Shown here in pieces: positions 33,871-43,633 of a DNA stretch of 64,000 nucleotides. How positions within the stretch are numbered: position 1 is the stretch's first letter; each line of letters begins with the position of its first letter. A program made the position numbers and the translations under genes. Below the pieces are notes generated by a model. The model was not told the DNA's origin and searched no databases. It saw nothing but the letters and a program-made list of their open reading frames with translations. The DNA comes from an uncultured Bacteroides sp. (GTDB lineage: Bacteria > Bacteroidota > Bacteroidia > Bacteroidales > Bacteroidaceae): positions 2,356,001 to 2,420,000 of the forward strand of contig NZ_OY781099.1 of the NCBI RefSeq assembly GCF_963676325.1, read 5' to 3'.

Positions 33871-36800
33871 CTATACTGTAGGCGCAACATACTTCTCCAT
33901 GTATTCTGAAGGTTGCATTCCAAACTCTTTCTTGAAACACACAGCAAAATATTTAGGATCATTGTATCCCACTGCATAAGCTAAATCGGAGATACGAATA
34001 TTCTTTTTTTCATCCATAATTCGACAAGCAGCCTTTATACGTATATTCCGAATAAAGCCCGTAGTATTAAGCCCGGTAAGAGACTTTAACTTTCGGTAAA
34101 GGGTTGATTTACTTACATTCATAGCAACAGCAAATTGTTCCTGGTCAAATTCCGGATCTTCCAGATACTTGTTGACACACTCCACAGCCTGACTCAGGAA
34201 CTTCTCGTCTATTCCTGTGTAATTAAGCTCTTTTACTTCAAAGACCAACTGCTTTTTAAAATCGCTGTTTACACGTTCTTTATCCTTTAACAGATTTTTT
34301 ATTTTCGCATGCAGCACACTTAAGCTGAATGGTTTTGTTAAAAAGCCATTTGCTCCCGATTCATAAGCCTGAACCCGGTCTTCTTCCCGGGTCTTGGCCG
34401 TTAATAGAATAATAGGTATATGCGATGTATTAAGATCAGATTTTACTTTCTTGCAGAATTCTATTCCATCCATCTCGGGCATCATGATATCTGATACAAC
34501 AAGATCAATATTTTCTTGCTCGAGTATGTTTAATCCCTCCTTACCGGACAATGCAGTAAATATATTATAGTTACTTCCAAGCAATTTAGCCATAAGGCTT
34601 TGTAACTCTTCATCGTCTTCAATCAGCAACAACGAATATTGTTTTGCCTTTTCTTCTTCAGTAACACTGCTCTCAACTACTTCCATCGGAGGAGCTGTAT
34701 AGATAGTAGCAGAATCATCTATCTGGCTCTCTTTGAACGCTTCCCGGCAAATTGGTATAGTAACAATAAATTCCGTTCCTTTTCCCACTTCACTTTTTAC
34801 AGTAATAGTACCTTCGTGCAATTGAACAAGATCTTTGGTCAATGAAAGACCAATGCCTGTTCCTATTGTATTAAACTTGCGATAATCACCTTCATAGAAA
34901 CGCTTGAATAACTGACTTACTTTATCAGGACTCATGCCTTCCCCGTTATCTTTTACGGATAACGCTGCATTCTGTGATTCTTTTAAATAGGTCAGTTCTA
35001 TCAAAACCGTACTCCCGGCCTGGTTATATTTTGCTGCATTTGAGAGAAGGTTATAAATAATCTTATCCATTTTATCACTGTCAAAATAGCCATTCAAACG
35101 TTCAGGCATACATATAACTGAACAATGAATTCTTTTCTTTTTCATCAACGGAAAGAAACTATTCACATTATTTGTGACGAATGCAGCCAAGTCTCCCTGC
35201 TGCACACGAAGCTGTAAATTGCCAGTCTCAGCCTTTCGGAATTCAAGAATCTGCTGAATCAATCTTATCAACCTATTGGTATTGTTTGTGATAACCTGAT
35301 AAGTCTCTTCTCCTTTAGGCATAGTCAGTTTAAGTTCTTCCACTGCTGCCGAGATAATGGTTAGCGGTGTAAGCAACTCATGAGTTATATTAGTAAAGAA
35401 CTGAAGTTTTGAATGATGCAGCTCTTCCGTTTTCACACGTTCCAACTCTTTTAATTGAGCATTATTTCGTTCCTGTATCCGTTTACGTAAATTCTTGCTC
35501 ACCATATATGCAACAGCTATTATTATAATAGCATAAATACAGTAGGCCCACCATGTTTCCCAAGGTGGAGGCAGAATTCTGATCTTAAGTGTTTTTATCT
35601 CTTTATTCCAGATACCATTTGCATTTGTAGAACGTAACTGAAAAGTATAAGTTCCAGCTGGTAAACTATTATAATGAGCAAAGTTTTGCTTTTCTGTATA
35701 TTGCCATTTTGAATCATACCCCTTCAGTTTATAGGCATACTTAAAACTAGGAGATGCCGTAAAGCCTAAAGTAGCAAACTCAATACTAAAATCATTCTGC
35801 TTATAGTTAAGCTGAATTTCATTAGCATAAGATGGAGCTACCTCAGAAATCTTATAGCGCACATCCTCGGAAAGAGAGCCCCAGGATACATTCAGCAACT
35901 TGATATCTTTAATAACAAACGATGGGAAATACTCCTTTTCAGTGACTTTCTCCGGATAGAAGCTATTAAAGCCCATATTTCCGCCAAAAAACATTTCACC
36001 ATTCTTTGTCACAAATGAAGAATTACGGTTAAACAGATTATCCTGCAACCCATCATATTTCGTGTAAAGACGGTAGCTTGCCTTCTCCAGATTCTCTGGT
36101 ACCGTTAATTTTATCAGTCCGGCATTAGAGCTCATCCATAAATTATGCAATTTATCCTCCTGAATACTAAATATAGCATCCCCCGGCAAGTTGAGCATTT
36201 CGTGAACAGGAATAAATGAATCTTTTTTATCATCATATAAACTTAATCCACCTCCGTCAGTTCCTGCCCAAAGTCGTTTTTTACTATCCTCGAACAGACA
36301 AAGCGTTGAAACACTATTCAGATTCTTTTTCTGAGGTATATAGTTTACGAATCGCAAATTATTAAGCTGATTCAGATTTCCTACAGCTTTTAGAATTCCT
36401 CCATTACTAGTACCTAGCCACACCTCTCCCGAGCTACGTTGAATCATGGAAACAATTGCAAATGTATTAAGTGATACATTATCGACTTTTGTTCTGCTGA
36501 AACCTATACTTTGACCTTTCGGAGTAAGAATACAAAGTCCTCCTTTTGTTCCCAACCAATAATTACAGGCTTTATCTTCCATCAGTGAAAAAACACATCC
36601 GTGAGGAAGAGTGTTTAGATTCTGCTGGTTATACGTCTGTATACGTGGGCCGTCAGTTTTGTTTGGATGGTATACAATTAATCCTGATCCATGAGTGCCA
36701 ATCAAAATAGAGCCATCACGCTTTGACTGTACAATCGCATTTACCGTTGGTATTTCATTCAAAGCCTTGAAGTCAGGTAACTGGCTATTGTGTGTATATG

Positions 36801-37989
36801 TTCCCGTTATCCTATTATATTGATAGAACCCGGCACTCCCCAGTCCCATCCATATAATTCCTTTATTATCGGCAAACAAACAACGAATAGAGGAAAAACT
36901 ACTTTTTTCATTCTCAATTTTATGGTAAGTGAAAGGTGACGATTGAGTAACAGTTGTATTTACCCCTCCCCCTTGCGTTCCTAACCACATCATACCTTCT
37001 CCGTCACAAAGAATAGAACTGATATCATTGTAAGATATAGATGTAGCTGTATTATTCGGAGAATAATTCTGAAAACTAATTTGTTTTCCCGTTTCCTGTA
37101 TAATACTTAGTCCGTTTCTTGTAGCCAGCCAGACTTTGTGGGTATTTCTATCTTCACCTATATCATATATAGAATTACTGCAAATAGCCCCTTTTGCACC
37201 GGATGCATTAAAATTAGTCCATTTAGTTTGTTGAGGATTATACGGATTTTCAAGGAGAAAAAGTCCGTTTCCCCATGAACCAATCCAAATGCGATGCTTG
37301 CTATCTTCAAAAATCGAAAAAGCAGAATTTTTAGAATTTAATTGGGGGTAAGAGAAGAATTGATTAGTATGAAGGTTTAAGCGATAATATCCGGTATTCC
37401 ATGTCCCTATCCAAACATTTTTCCGTGAGTCTTCCATTAAAGACATCACCGAAATCGTGTTATAAATTCCTTTTGTACAGAGCTTATTCCTATTTATTAA
37501 TTGATGGTTAGCTGGAAAATATTCATATAATCCCTGTTCAGTACCTATTAAATATCGCTTATTACTGGTTATTAATATATGTGTAACCACTACATTTTTA
37601 AAATTCTGAAGCGCAAGTCTTTTAATTATACCTGTACGCTTATCTAAAATAGTTATACCGTCATTTGTTCCTATCCAGAGTTGCTGTTGATCGTCTTCAA
37701 CGATGCAGCGAATGTAATTGTTGCTGAGTAACTCCGGAGAATGAAAGTTTGATTTATAAACCTTCATCTGAACGCCATCATATTGACAAAGCCCGCTATT
37801 AGTACCTATCCATATAAAGCCCTGTTTATCCTGATAAATACAATGAACCTCATTGGTTGGTAATCCTTGTGCTGTAGATAATTGAGCAAATGACAAAGGG
37901 AAACCCTCTTTCTGGGAAAGAAGAGGTTGCGAATATATAAGTAAATAAAGAACAGTGAATGCAAAAATAAAGACTCTACGTGCTTTCAT
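33871..37989 (-). CDS. Hybrid two-component system sensor/regulator (HTCS)
   Basis: A 1372-residue one-protein sensor and regulator. Order: signal/anchor; about 12 two-component propeller repeats (for example WIGTNSGL, WLGTQGGGV, WAGTDGGGL) forming the periplasmic sensor; Y_Y_Y domain; membrane helix (~805-830); histidine kinase with His870 in NITHELLTPL and ATPase motifs NAAKYN, DNGEGMS, GTGIGLSL; receiver with Asp1167 in SDIMMPEMDG; C-terminal AraC HTH. The ATG at 37989 is chosen because the only earlier start (TTG, 38013) lies in the -7 box. It is divergent from the GH105 gene and probably activates that locus when its glycan ligand is present. Confidence 0.96.
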   Translation of the reverse strand: MKARRVFIFAFTVLYLLIYSQPLLSQKEGFPLSFAQLSTAQGLPTNEVHCIYQDKQGFIWIGTNSGLCQYDGVQMKVYKSNFHSPELLSNNYIRCIVEDDQQQLWIGTNDGITILDKRTGIIKRLALQNFKNVVVTHILITSNKRYLIGTEQGLYEYFPANHQLINRNKLCTKGIYNTISVMSLMEDSRKNVWIGTWNTGYYRLNLHTNQFFSYPQLNSKNSAFSIFEDSKHRIWIGSWGNGLFLLENPYNPQQTKWTNFNASGAKGAICSNSIYDIGEDRNTHKVWLATRNGLSIIQETGKQISFQNYSPNNTATSISYNDISSILCDGEGMMWLGTQGGGVNTTVTQSSPFTYHKIENEKSSFSSIRCLFADNKGIIWMGLGSAGFYQYNRITGTYTHNSQLPDFKALNEIPTVNAIVQSKRDGSILIGTHGSGLIVYHPNKTDGPRIQTYNQQNLNTLPHGCVFSLMEDKACNYWLGTKGGLCILTPKGQSIGFSRTKVDNVSLNTFAIVSMIQRSSGEVWLGTSNGGILKAVGNLNQLNNLRFVNYIPQKKNLNSVSTLCLFEDSKKRLWAGTDGGGLSLYDDKKDSFIPVHEMLNLPGDAIFSIQEDKLHNLWMSSNAGLIKLTVPENLEKASYRLYTKYDGLQDNLFNRNSSFVTKNGEMFFGGNMGFNSFYPEKVTEKEYFPSFVIKDIKLLNVSWGSLSEDVRYKISEVAPSYANEIQLNYKQNDFSIEFATLGFTASPSFKYAYKLKGYDSKWQYTEKQNFAHYNSLPAGTYTFQLRSTNANGIWNKEIKTLKIRILPPPWETWWAYCIYAIIIIAVAYMVSKNLRKRIQERNNAQLKELERVKTEELHHSKLQFFTNITHELLTPLTIISAAVEELKLTMPKGEETYQVITNNTNRLIRLIQQILEFRKAETGNLQLRVQQGDLAAFVTNNVNSFFPLMKKKRIHCSVICMPERLNGYFDSDKMDKIIYNLLSNAAKYNQAGSTVLIELTYLKESQNAALSVKDNGEGMSPDKVSQLFKRFYEGDYRKFNTIGTGIGLSLTKDLVQLHEGTITVKSEVGKGTEFIVTIPICREAFKESQIDDSATIYTAPPMEVVESSVTEEEKAKQYSLLLIEDDEELQSLMAKLLGSNYNIFTALSGKEGLNILEQENIDLVVSDIMMPEMDGIEFCKKVKSDLNTSHIPIILLTAKTREEDRVQAYESGANGFLTKPFSLSVLHAKIKNLLKDKERVNSDFKKQLVFEVKELNYTGIDEKFLSQAVECVNKYLEDPEFDQEQFAVAMNVSKSTLYRKLKSLTGLNTTGFIRNIRIKAACRIMDEKKNIRISDLAYAVGYNDPKYFAVCFKKEFGMQPSEYMEKYVAPTV

Positions 37990-38010
37990 ACTAAAATGAT
38001 TTTCTTTAGG

Positions 38011-38043
38011 CAAAGATAAATACTATACCTCCTTTTATACAAT
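38011..38043 (-). promoter_or_regulatory. Likely promoter of the HTCS gene
   Basis: On the minus strand: ATTG (38043-38040), 21 bases, TATCTTTG (38018-38011). The -7 box is exact, the -33 box is one base off. The start codon used lies 22 bases downstream. Confidence 0.55.
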
Positions 38044-38160
38044 CTTTTTAGGCATAAAAAGTCATATGATGGAATTTTAGCTTAGAATGAATGTTTTTTC
38101 GACCTTAGATTTTAAAGATTAAAGCAACTTTGCAGCATACAAATTATAAATCACGATACT

Positions 38161-40434
38161 ATGAATAAATTTTTCAAAGTTGTTCTACCTCTGGCGGCGT
38201 GGTTGCTGGTTTCATTCAGCATTAAAGCGACGGAAAAGAATGAAGTTATTAATATTATCCATAAAGTAAATCGTTATTGGCAAAAGCAAAATCCTGTTCA
38301 CGGACGCGCTTTTTGGGATAATGCTGTTTACCACACTGGAAACATGGAAGCCTACTTCCTAACCGGAGATGTCGCCTACAAAGAATATTCTGAAGCGTGG
38401 GCTCAACAGAATGAATGGAAAGGGGCAAAATCCGATAACAAAGCTGAGTGGAAACTAAATTATGGGGAAACTGACGAGCATGTTTTATTCGGCGATTACC
38501 AGGTTTGCTTTCAAACTTACTGCGATCTTTACACCATAAATCCTGATCCAAAGAAGATAGCGCGTGCCCGTGAGGTTATGGAATACGAGATGAGCACAAA
38601 CCGAAAGGATTATTGGTGGTGGGCCGATGGTTTGTATATGGCAATGCCGGTAATGACGAAGCTCTATAAAATAACCAATAACAAACTCTATCTGGATAAA
38701 TTATATGAATATACCCTTTACTGTGATTCTTTAATGTATGATGATCAGGAAGGACTTTATTATCGTGATGCCCGTTATGTGTATCCAAAACATAAAAGCG
38801 GTAACGATAAAAAAGATTTCTGGGCTCGCGGAGATGGCTGGGTTATGGCCGGACTGGCTAAAGTTCTGAAAGACATGCCAAAGAACTATGTACATCGTGA
38901 TTTCTTCGTTAAGAAGTTTCAGAAGATGGCGGTGGCATTAGCCGCTTGCCAGCAACCGCAAGGCTATTGGACACGTAGCATGTATGATGCCAATTTTGCT
39001 CCTGGACCAGAAACAAGCGGAACTGCATTAATGGAATATGGCCTTCTGTGGGGAATTAATAACGGATATCTGGATAAACAAACTTACGCACCAGTTTGCG
39101 AAAAGGCCTGGAACTACTTATCTAAAGTAGCTTTACAGTCAAACGGTAAAGTTGGGTATGTTCAACCTATCGGAGACAGAGCTATTCCCGGTCAGGTAGT
39201 AGATAAGAATTCTACTTCTAATTTCGGAGTTGGAGCTTTTCTTCTTGCCTCTTGCGAAATGGCACGATTCTCAGGTGTAAACAATGACCGTGAATACTGG
39301 GCAAACACCTTATATAAGATAGCTTCGCCGGTATTAAAAGCTATGAGCAACGGACAGTTAAGTAAGGAGATGCTGGTGGAAGTTAGTCCCACATGGGATG
39401 GACGTGATAAACACGTAACCTATATGGAATGCTTTGGCAGACTAATGGCCGGAGTTGCTCCATGGTTATCACTGCCAGATGATAATACAACAGAAGGAAA
39501 ACAACGTAAACAATTACGTGAATTGGCTTTGGCTAGTTACAAGAATGCTGTAGATCCTCAAAGTGCTGATTATCTTTTATGGAGAAAAGAAGGACAACCA
39601 TTGGTAGATGCTGCTTATGTAGCTCAAAGTTTCCTTCGTGCTTATGATCAACTGTGGATGCCATTAGATGAAACAACCAAACAACGTTATATTGCAGAGT
39701 TCCAGCAATTGCGCCGTGTTGATCCACCTTATACCAACTGGTTACTATTCTCGTCAACAATTGAATGTTTTTTAGCTAAAGCTGGTGCACAAGCTGATAT
39801 GTATCGCATCCATTCAGCACTACGAAAAGTTGAAGAATGGTATGTAGGCGATAGCTGGTATAGTGACGGAACAAGTTTTGCATTCGATTATTACAATAGC
39901 TATGTTATTCATCCCATGTATGTGGAATGTTTAAAGGTAATGGTCGATTTAAAGCAAAACAACGTAGCGACAGCTCAACAATATGAAGTTGCATTGAAAA
40001 GAATGCAGAAATATAGCCAGATCTTAGAAAGATTTATCTCTCCGGAGGGTACCTATCCTGTCTTTGGACGCTCTATCCCCTATCGTATGGGAGTATTTCA
40101 ACCTTTAGCACAATTAGCATGGAATGAACAATTACCGGCAGAACTTCCTAACGGACAAGTTCGCGCAGCTCTTACAGCAGTAATGCATCGTATGTTCGAT
40201 TCCGGAAAGAACTTTAACGAAAAAGGATTTCTTCGTATCGGTTTCACTCAAAGTCAGCCAAACATTGCAGATTTGTATACAAACAATGGTAGCATGTACA
40301 TAACTTCATTGGCATTCCTGCCTCTTGGATTACCAGCTACTCATCCCTTCTGGACCGATGCTGCTATTGACTGGACTTCAAAGCGTGCCTGGAATGGAGA
40401 TGACTTTCCGAAAGATCATGCAATCCATTATTAA
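38161..40434 (+). CDS. Exported GH105 unsaturated uronyl hydrolase fused to DUF2264
   Basis: A 757-residue two-domain enzyme with signal peptide (cleavage near SIKATEK). Residues ~25-370 form a GH105/GH88-like (alpha/alpha)6 barrel with Asp156 in WWWADGLYMAMP and the motif FWARGDGWVMAGL (Asp225), typical of unsaturated rhamnogalacturonyl/glucuronyl hydrolases. Residues ~385-757 match DUF2264 (YMECFGRLMAGVAPWL, SDGTSFAFDYYNSYVIHPM), a family to which a beta-glucuronidase (GH154) belongs. The fusion would attack both unsaturated and saturated uronic acid ends. It is divergent from the HTCS and upstream of susC. Confidence 0.87.
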   Translation: MNKFFKVVLPLAAWLLVSFSIKATEKNEVINIIHKVNRYWQKQNPVHGRAFWDNAVYHTGNMEAYFLTGDVAYKEYSEAWAQQNEWKGAKSDNKAEWKLNYGETDEHVLFGDYQVCFQTYCDLYTINPDPKKIARAREVMEYEMSTNRKDYWWWADGLYMAMPVMTKLYKITNNKLYLDKLYEYTLYCDSLMYDDQEGLYYRDARYVYPKHKSGNDKKDFWARGDGWVMAGLAKVLKDMPKNYVHRDFFVKKFQKMAVALAACQQPQGYWTRSMYDANFAPGPETSGTALMEYGLLWGINNGYLDKQTYAPVCEKAWNYLSKVALQSNGKVGYVQPIGDRAIPGQVVDKNSTSNFGVGAFLLASCEMARFSGVNNDREYWANTLYKIASPVLKAMSNGQLSKEMLVEVSPTWDGRDKHVTYMECFGRLMAGVAPWLSLPDDNTTEGKQRKQLRELALASYKNAVDPQSADYLLWRKEGQPLVDAAYVAQSFLRAYDQLWMPLDETTKQRYIAEFQQLRRVDPPYTNWLLFSSTIECFLAKAGAQADMYRIHSALRKVEEWYVGDSWYSDGTSFAFDYYNSYVIHPMYVECLKVMVDLKQNNVATAQQYEVALKRMQKYSQILERFISPEGTYPVFGRSIPYRMGVFQPLAQLAWNEQLPAELPNGQVRAALTAVMHRMFDSGKNFNEKGFLRIGFTQSQPNIADLYTNNGSMYITSLAFLPLGLPATHPFWTDAAIDWTSKRAWNGDDFPKDHAIHY

Positions 40435-40442
40435 TTTCAAAG

Positions 40443-40477
40443 CAGTTAAAAAGTTAATCAAATTAACTTTTTAACTG
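40443..40477 (+). terminator. AT-rich hairpin after the GH105-DUF2264 gene
   Basis: A perfect 16-bp stem (40443-40458 with 40462-40477) closed by a three-base loop, CAA. AT-rich with T5 in the right arm but no T-run behind it. It may terminate part of the transcription before susC. Confidence 0.6.
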
Positions 40478-40501
40478 ACATTAATCGTATTTGAACGATA
40501 A

Positions 40502-40557
40502 ATAGAGCTGTTTGGCTGATTTTTCAATACATTATTTAACAAACAGCTCTATATTTG
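40502..40557 (+). promoter_or_regulatory. susC promoter with overlapping inverted repeat
   Basis: The -7 box TATATTTG lies at 40550-40557; there is no TTTG box at the right distance, as expected for a promoter needing an activator. Bases 40502-40514 and 40540-40552 are perfect 13-base reverse complements (outer ATAGAGCTG.../...CAGCTCTAT) and the right arm runs into the -7 box. This is a candidate site for the HTCS regulator. Confidence 0.55.
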
Positions 40558-40599
40558 CATATGTCGAGAGACTCAAGTTAACCCTAATATTAAATTAAA

Positions 40600-43500
40600 A
40601 TGAGAAACATGTATCAAGTTTATCATCATCAAGACAGAATTACTAAATCGATTCTGCTCTTACTCGTTTTCATGTTACTGACTCCATTGAGCCTTATGGC
40701 ACAGAATCGGGTCATTAAAGGAGTGGTAAAAGACAGTAAATCCAATGATCCGCTTATTGGATGTTCTGTTGCAGTAAAAGGAACTTCCACAGGAACTTTA
40801 ACCGACCTAAATGGAGAATTTACAATCAATGCTTCAAGTAAATCAACCCTTGTTTTTACTTTTATAGGTTATAACGGAAAAGAAATAGCTGTTGGTAATC
40901 AAAACAACGTAACAGTGCTATTGGATGAAAATTCCAAAATATTGGAAGAAGTCGTAGTAGTTGGTTACGGTACTCAGAAAAAGTCTGATATAACAGGTTC
41001 TGTTACTTCTGTCAACAAAGACCGTTTATCAAAGCTGCCAGTTGCAAATGTTATGCAAGCTTTGGAAGGTGCAACGGCTGGTGTACTTGTTACCCAAGGT
41101 TCATCTATCCCTGGTGATGGTCCTTCTACTGTTATTCGTGGTAAAAACTCTATCAATGCAAGTACAGCACCTTATGTTGTTGTCGATGGTATACCTATCA
41201 GCAAGAGCGGTGGTTCTTTGTCAGATATTAACCCGAACGACATTGAAAGCATGGAAATATTGAAAGATGCTTCAGCCGTAGCTATTTACGGTACGAATGG
41301 TGCCAATGGTGTTATTTTGATTACTACTAAACGTGGTAAGACAGGTAAACCGACTATTCGTTATAACGGCTATGCAGGTGTAGAAGACTATGCTCATAAA
41401 TTAAGCATGCGCGATGGCGAAGAGTATGTTCAGAAATATAAGGATTACATGTTCCAGAAAACTGGTACAGAATTGTCCGGTACACCAGTTCCTAACCAGG
41501 CTGAAGCTGCTAATTATAATGCAGGCAAAGAAACCGACTGGTTGGATGAGATTTCACAAACAGGCGTAGCTCAGGATCACAACATTAGTTTAAGCGGAGG
41601 TACTGACAATATGAAGTACTTTGTATCAGGTGAATATTTGGATCAAAAAGGTGTATTAAAAGGTTATCAATACAAGCGCTATAGTTTCCGTATGAACTTT
41701 GATATCAATGTAACTAACTACCTGACTATTGGTACAAATGCCTACATTGCAGCTCACAATAAGGATGGTGGTCGTGTTAACTTCTTATACGGACTTGCAA
41801 TGAGTCCTTATGCTCAGGAATACAATGCAGACGGAACTTACAACACTTTGCCTATGTCTCCTGAAGAAATGTACACATCTCCTTTCTGCCAATATAGTCA
41901 AAAAGCTGATAGACGCAGTGTTAATATAAACGGAAATGGGTATGCAGAATTAAATTTGGGTAAAATATTCAATCCATTGAATGGCTTAAAATATCGGTTA
42001 AATATCGGTTATAACTATTTACCTACCAGAACTTCAAATTATGCAGGTTTGGCATCATACGATAAAAATGGTACAGCATATACAACTAATACTGAAACAA
42101 ATGCTTATACAATTGAAAATATCTTCACTTATGCAAAAGATATAGAAAAGCATCACTTTGACCTAACAGGTTTGTATAGTGCACAAAGCAGAAATTACCT
42201 GACTACTAAAGCACAATCAGTAGGTTTTGTAAATGATTTACTTGGATATAATTATTTAGATGGAGGAGCAACACAAACAACTTCTTCATACGCTGATCAT
42301 TATGCTGCAACCAGCTATATGGGACGTTTGAATTACTCTTATGATAGCCGCTATTTATTCACATTTACAGTACGTCGTGACGGTTCATCTGTATTTGGTG
42401 CTAATACATCTAAATATGGTACATTCCCTTCTGTAGCATTAGGTTGGAACATTGCTAATGAGCAATTTATGAAGAAATTTGATTGGCTTGATAATTTAAA
42501 ACTTCGACTTTCTTATGGTAAGTCTGGTAATGAAGCCATCTCTGTATATAAAACAATATCTAAATACAATGCAACAAGTTTAGCAATGGATGGTAAAACA
42601 TTAACTGCTATTTATGCTAACACATTAGGAAATGGTGATTTGGAATGGGAAACTACAAGAAGTGCTAATATCGGTTTAGATTTCGGATTTTTAAAGAATA
42701 GAATTGTAGGTAATTTAGAATTTTATAAATCAAATACCTCCGGTTTACTTTTAGAACGTACCTTGCCTAAAATTACCGGCTATTCAAATGTAGTTGAAAA
42801 TATAGGTAAAACACAAAACATGGGTGTAGAAGCAACACTTACTACTCGTAATATTGTGACTAAAGACTTCACTTGGGAAACATCTTTTGTATTTGCCACT
42901 AACAAAAACAAGATCGTCGATCTTTATGGAGATAAAAAAGATGATCTTGGTAATACTTGGTTCATCGGTCACCCTATTAATTCTACATATGATTATAAGA
43001 TGCTTGGTATCTGGCAGGAAAGTGAGATTAAAGCTGGCTTAAATAAAGGCTGGGATAATACAGCTGTTGCCGGTGATATTAAATTTGAAGATACTAATAA
43101 AGACGGTAAAATCACTTCGGATGACAGACAGATTCTGGGACAGAGTGTTCCAAAATGGACCGGTGGTTTAACCAACAAGTTCTTATATAAAAACTGGGCA
43201 TTAAGCGTATTTGTTCAAACAGCTCAAGGTATGATTAAGGGTAATACAGATATCAGAACTTACGATGAAACATGGCGTATAAATACTCCTTCTGTATTTG
43301 GTTACTGGACATCAGAAAACCAAAATCAGGAATATCCTAGATTAACCTATACTAACACATACGGTTACGGTTATTCAAGAAAAGCTAGTTATACTCGTTT
43401 AAAAGATATCACATTAAGTTATACATTTAATGAAAATGCAATTAATAAATTCGGATTAGGATCGTTGACTATTTATGCAAGTGGTCGTAACCTTTATACC

Positions 43501-43623
43501 TGGACACCTTGGGTAGGTTGGGATCCTGAAGCTAGTTTTTCTAACCGTGGTTCTGGTACCTGGACAGACAACTATCCTGTAACTAAGAGTTTTGTAATTG
43601 GTATTAATGTGACACTTAAATAA
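40600..43623 (+). CDS. SusC-like TonB-dependent glycan transporter
   Basis: A 1007-residue outer-membrane importer. Order: signal peptide (cleavage near SLMAQN); carboxypeptidase-D-like domain (IKGVVKDSKSNDPLIGCSV, ~35-110); TonB-box/plug junction EEVVVVGYGTQKKSDITGS; plug with PYVVVDGIP and ILKDASAVAIYGTNGANGVI; then a large beta-barrel ending NVTLK. It imports oligosaccharides captured by its SusD partner, whose gene follows after 10 bases. The leader just before the start (40577-40587) is complementary to the tandem small RNAs at 23 kb. Confidence 0.96.
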   Translation: MRNMYQVYHHQDRITKSILLLLVFMLLTPLSLMAQNRVIKGVVKDSKSNDPLIGCSVAVKGTSTGTLTDLNGEFTINASSKSTLVFTFIGYNGKEIAVGNQNNVTVLLDENSKILEEVVVVGYGTQKKSDITGSVTSVNKDRLSKLPVANVMQALEGATAGVLVTQGSSIPGDGPSTVIRGKNSINASTAPYVVVDGIPISKSGGSLSDINPNDIESMEILKDASAVAIYGTNGANGVILITTKRGKTGKPTIRYNGYAGVEDYAHKLSMRDGEEYVQKYKDYMFQKTGTELSGTPVPNQAEAANYNAGKETDWLDEISQTGVAQDHNISLSGGTDNMKYFVSGEYLDQKGVLKGYQYKRYSFRMNFDINVTNYLTIGTNAYIAAHNKDGGRVNFLYGLAMSPYAQEYNADGTYNTLPMSPEEMYTSPFCQYSQKADRRSVNINGNGYAELNLGKIFNPLNGLKYRLNIGYNYLPTRTSNYAGLASYDKNGTAYTTNTETNAYTIENIFTYAKDIEKHHFDLTGLYSAQSRNYLTTKAQSVGFVNDLLGYNYLDGGATQTTSSYADHYAATSYMGRLNYSYDSRYLFTFTVRRDGSSVFGANTSKYGTFPSVALGWNIANEQFMKKFDWLDNLKLRLSYGKSGNEAISVYKTISKYNATSLAMDGKTLTAIYANTLGNGDLEWETTRSANIGLDFGFLKNRIVGNLEFYKSNTSGLLLERTLPKITGYSNVVENIGKTQNMGVEATLTTRNIVTKDFTWETSFVFATNKNKIVDLYGDKKDDLGNTWFIGHPINSTYDYKMLGIWQESEIKAGLNKGWDNTAVAGDIKFEDTNKDGKITSDDRQILGQSVPKWTGGLTNKFLYKNWALSVFVQTAQGMIKGNTDIRTYDETWRINTPSVFGYWTSENQNQEYPRLTYTNTYGYGYSRKASYTRLKDITLSYTFNENAINKFGLGSLTIYASGRNLYTWTPWVGWDPEASFSNRGSGTWTDNYPVTKSFVIGINVTLK

Positions 43624-43633
43624 TAAAAAGACT

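Noticed and set aside
37990..38013. TTG start eight codons earlier for the hybrid sensor
   Set aside because: It coincides with the TATCTTTG -7 box, and a proper signal sequence starts at the ATG at 37989.
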